This document shows, in pieces, positions 61,920 through 64,000 of a stretch of 64,000 bases of DNA; the first letter of the stretch is position 1; every line of letters starts with the position of its first letter. Below the pieces are notes generated by a model, which was given only the letters and a program-made list of their open reading frames with translations, made no database searches and was not told the DNA's origin. Made by a program: the position numbers and the translations under genes. Source of the stretch: Sulfurovum sp. (lineage in GTDB: Bacteria; Campylobacterota; Campylobacteria; Campylobacterales; Sulfurovaceae); the NCBI GenBank assembly GCA_027063305.1, contig JAMORY010000002.1, positions 1 to 64,000 of the forward strand, in the 5' to 3' direction.

Positions 61920-63078
61920 ACTATCCTTTGATGCATTGGTTGCTTTGGAAAAAAAATATGCTTTATGGGAGTATAGGCTGTTTGACTACCCGTTATGGAT
62001 CCATTGTCGGGAACCCTTGCTGGAAAAGGGAATTATGGCGGATAGAAAAATGACATACCCTGCTGTTTTGTCAATGTTAAAAAGTTTTTTTCAGACAGTC
62101 AGGTTTTTATTTTCCCAAAATCAATATGATATGGTCTACTTTTTAATGGAAAGAGCTGAAATATTAGAGATATATAAGCAGGAGAATTCGAAAAGAAAAA
62201 TACTTTTTTTAAATCGTGAACAAGAGCGTGTGTATGAAGAAAAAGATTATATTAGCAGTGACTTTTTTAATCTGCTTCGTTTTATAAGCCGCAAGACTGC
62301 TTATCTGATCTACCGAAAAAAATATAGATTTGTCATGCAACAACTGGATCGTATAGGATATGGGGATATGCTGGACAGTTACATACGAACTGCAATGGGA
62401 GATGCTTTTTTTTTAAAAATACTTTCATTCCTGTTGCGCAAAGGTACAAAAAAATTTTATTCAGGGTGTGTGATCCCCATTGGAGAGAAGTTTGTCAACC
62501 GGTTAAACTCCTACGAGGTACAACATGGCGTTATCTATCCTGAGCACATAGGGTATGCTGAAATACCTGAAGTACGAAATACGCTGGTTCTCTATTCAGA
62601 AAGATATCGAAATATTTTACAGCAATCCGGCTATAGAGGCAAGCTGCTTGTACAAGATTTTAAAAAATCATTTTTTGAAAGAGAATCAAGCAGACACTTC
62701 CCGATTGTAATCTATACACAGCCTTTACGGCAGATGCAAGAGGGGATCAATCAGTTTCTGAAAAAATATCAGCCTAAAGATGTCTATATCCAGAAGCATC
62801 CTAAGGATTATTTTGATTATGATATAGCGTCTCGGTTTTTGGTTACGGCAACGACACCTCATGAAGTCTCCTGTCCGATTGTATATACCAGTTCTATTGT
62901 AGAGAACTTTGCTTTATATGACCGAAAGTGTTATATATATGATGTGGCACATGCAGAGTTTGATCTTATGGCATTTCTAAAGATCTATACGGAGGGTTCA
63001 AAAGCAGAGCTTATTGTAAGAAAGAGCCTGGATGAGATATATGATGAAATAAAAAAGGAGATACTATTTTCAAAATAG
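61909..63078 (+). CDS. Putative polysialyltransferase-like glycosyltransferase (HP-motif)
   Basis: VQHGVIYPEHIGY, DVYIQKHPKDYFDY, CPIVYTSSIVENFALY. Confidence 0.6.
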   Translation: MAGKLSFDALVALEKKYALWEYRLFDYPLWIHCREPLLEKGIMADRKMTYPAVLSMLKSFFQTVRFLFSQNQYDMVYFLMERAEILEIYKQENSKRKILFLNREQERVYEEKDYISSDFFNLLRFISRKTAYLIYRKKYRFVMQQLDRIGYGDMLDSYIRTAMGDAFFLKILSFLLRKGTKKFYSGCVIPIGEKFVNRLNSYEVQHGVIYPEHIGYAEIPEVRNTLVLYSERYRNILQQSGYRGKLLVQDFKKSFFERESSRHFPIVIYTQPLRQMQEGINQFLKKYQPKDVYIQKHPKDYFDYDIASRFLVTATTPHEVSCPIVYTSSIVENFALYDRKCYIYDVAHAEFDLMAFLKIYTEGSKAELIVRKSLDEIYDEIKKEILFSK

Positions 63079-63080
63079 CC

Positions 63081-63875
63081 GTGATCATGTCCGTGTACCG
63101 TAATGATACACTGGTATATGTAAAGCAAGCACTGGAAAGTCTGTATAGTCAGAGCAGGAAGGCAGATATCTATATTCAGGAGGATGGATATGTTCCCAAA
63201 GAACTGTCTGATTATCTGAAAGAAGAGTTACATACGGGTAGAATTAAATATTTGGGAGAGAGAAGCGAGAACCTGGGGTTGGCAAAAAGTCTGAATGAAT
63301 TGCTGCAGATAGTCTCTGATAAATATGAATATATTGCACGCATGGATGCAGATGATATTGCAGTACCATATCGGCTGGAAATACAATATCAATATCTTCA
63401 AAAATATCAAAATATTGATATTGTAGGCGGATATATAGAAGAGTTTTCTGATGTTATAGACTATTGTAAAACTGTAACATACCCCCTTGAACATCATCAG
63501 ATGTTCTCTTTTTTTGCAAAACGGGTACCTCTGGCTCATGTTACCGTGATGTATCGAAGTCGATTTTTTGAAAAGGCAGGTTACTATCCGACAACATCCC
63601 CTACCAATGAAGATACACTCATGTGGGCAAAAGGGTTTAAAAACGGCTGTTTATTTGCGAATATTCCGGAGGTTTTGGTAAAAGTGAGGGTTTCTGAAGA
63701 CTTTTTTCAAAGACGTGGAGGAGTAAAAAAGGCATGGAGTGATCTCAAAGACAGAATATATGTTATACAAACTTTAGGGTATAATATCAGCGCTTATCTA
63801 TATGCATTGGCACTATTTTTTGTCAATATCGCACCGCCTAAGATAAAATTATTTTTATATAAGAGACTAAGATGA
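63081..63875 (+). CDS. Family 2 glycosyltransferase
   Basis: MSVYRNDTLVYVKQALESLYSQS, YIARMDADDIAVPYRLEIQ, VPLAHVTVMYR. Confidence 0.92.
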   Translation: MIMSVYRNDTLVYVKQALESLYSQSRKADIYIQEDGYVPKELSDYLKEELHTGRIKYLGERSENLGLAKSLNELLQIVSDKYEYIARMDADDIAVPYRLEIQYQYLQKYQNIDIVGGYIEEFSDVIDYCKTVTYPLEHHQMFSFFAKRVPLAHVTVMYRSRFFEKAGYYPTTSPTNEDTLMWAKGFKNGCLFANIPEVLVKVRVSEDFFQRRGGVKKAWSDLKDRIYVIQTLGYNISAYLYALALFFVNIAPPKIKLFLYKRLR

Positions 63876-64000
63876 AAACAAATCAGGTTACAACAAAACA
63901 GATGCTTGGACTTATGCTTATCGCATATCTCTTTTCTTTTGCCATACGGTTGATCTGGGTCTATCAATTCCAGAATGAACCCATGTTCCATTGGAACGGG
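63872..64000 (+). CDS. N-terminus of PglB/STT3-like oligosaccharyltransferase, truncated at the window end
   Basis: MKTNQVTTKQMLGLMLIAYLFSFAIRLIWVYQFQNEPMFHWNG resembles the PglB/STT3 first TM and start of the first loop; ATG overlaps upstream GT stop. Confidence 0.65.
   Translation, partial: MKTNQVTTKQMLGLMLIAYLFSFAIRLIWVYQFQNEPMFHWNG

Noticed and set aside
62406-62414. T9 tract inside the HP-motif glycosyltransferase as a phase-variation switch
   Set aside because: Encodes in-frame Phe-Phe within an AT-rich gene; length and position not convincing without read heterogeneity data

Overview
The window looks chromosomal from a Campylobacterota bacterium, resembling Sulfurovum or Sulfurimonas (inferred from gene content). 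No rRNA, tRNA or CRISPR array was recognised. Main contents, left to right: (i) a DUF3373-type porin, a DUF302 protein and a MOSC protein. (ii) A sulfur-oxidation operon soxC-soxD-soxY-soxZ with a nearby metallo-beta-lactamase-fold hydrolase. (iii) Housekeeping genes prfA, rpsT, glmM, lspA, moaC, tpx, murB, mqnD, recA, aas-like, eno, bioB, topA and dcd. (iv) A compact membrane-stress-like cluster: XpaC, TelA, SPFH-GYF2 and a Zn-ribbon membrane protein, preceded by an unlisted 31-aa membrane miniprotein. (v) A serine-recombinase-like protein that appears to lack its catalytic residues, upstream of ccoG and an SQR-like flavoprotein. (vi) A 12-heme membrane-anchored cytochrome c, followed by a decaying operon of an ABM-fold protein, a class II aldolase and an AI-2 kinase (LsrK-like). 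Each of these three genes carries inactivating lesions. lsrK is also split by a deleted IS1380-type element with a 5-bp target duplication (GGTTG), and its 3' end (EAMWKAPGV*) is recoverable beyond the IS. (vii) A surface glycan locus: pseB, pseC, pseF, pseI and pseG-like, an ATP-grasp protein, a Gfo/Idh/MocA protein, a three-part HMGL-aldolase/middle-domain/KdsB-like fusion, a HAD phosphatase, a flippase, glycosyltransferases and the start of a PglB/STT3-like oligosaccharyltransferase. The best candidates for something undescribed are the aldolase-cytidylyltransferase fusion pathway, the decayed AI-2 operon, the dead recombinase next to ccoG, and the miniprotein plus XpaC/TelA/SPFH cluster. 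All calls are by reading alone; no database search was run.
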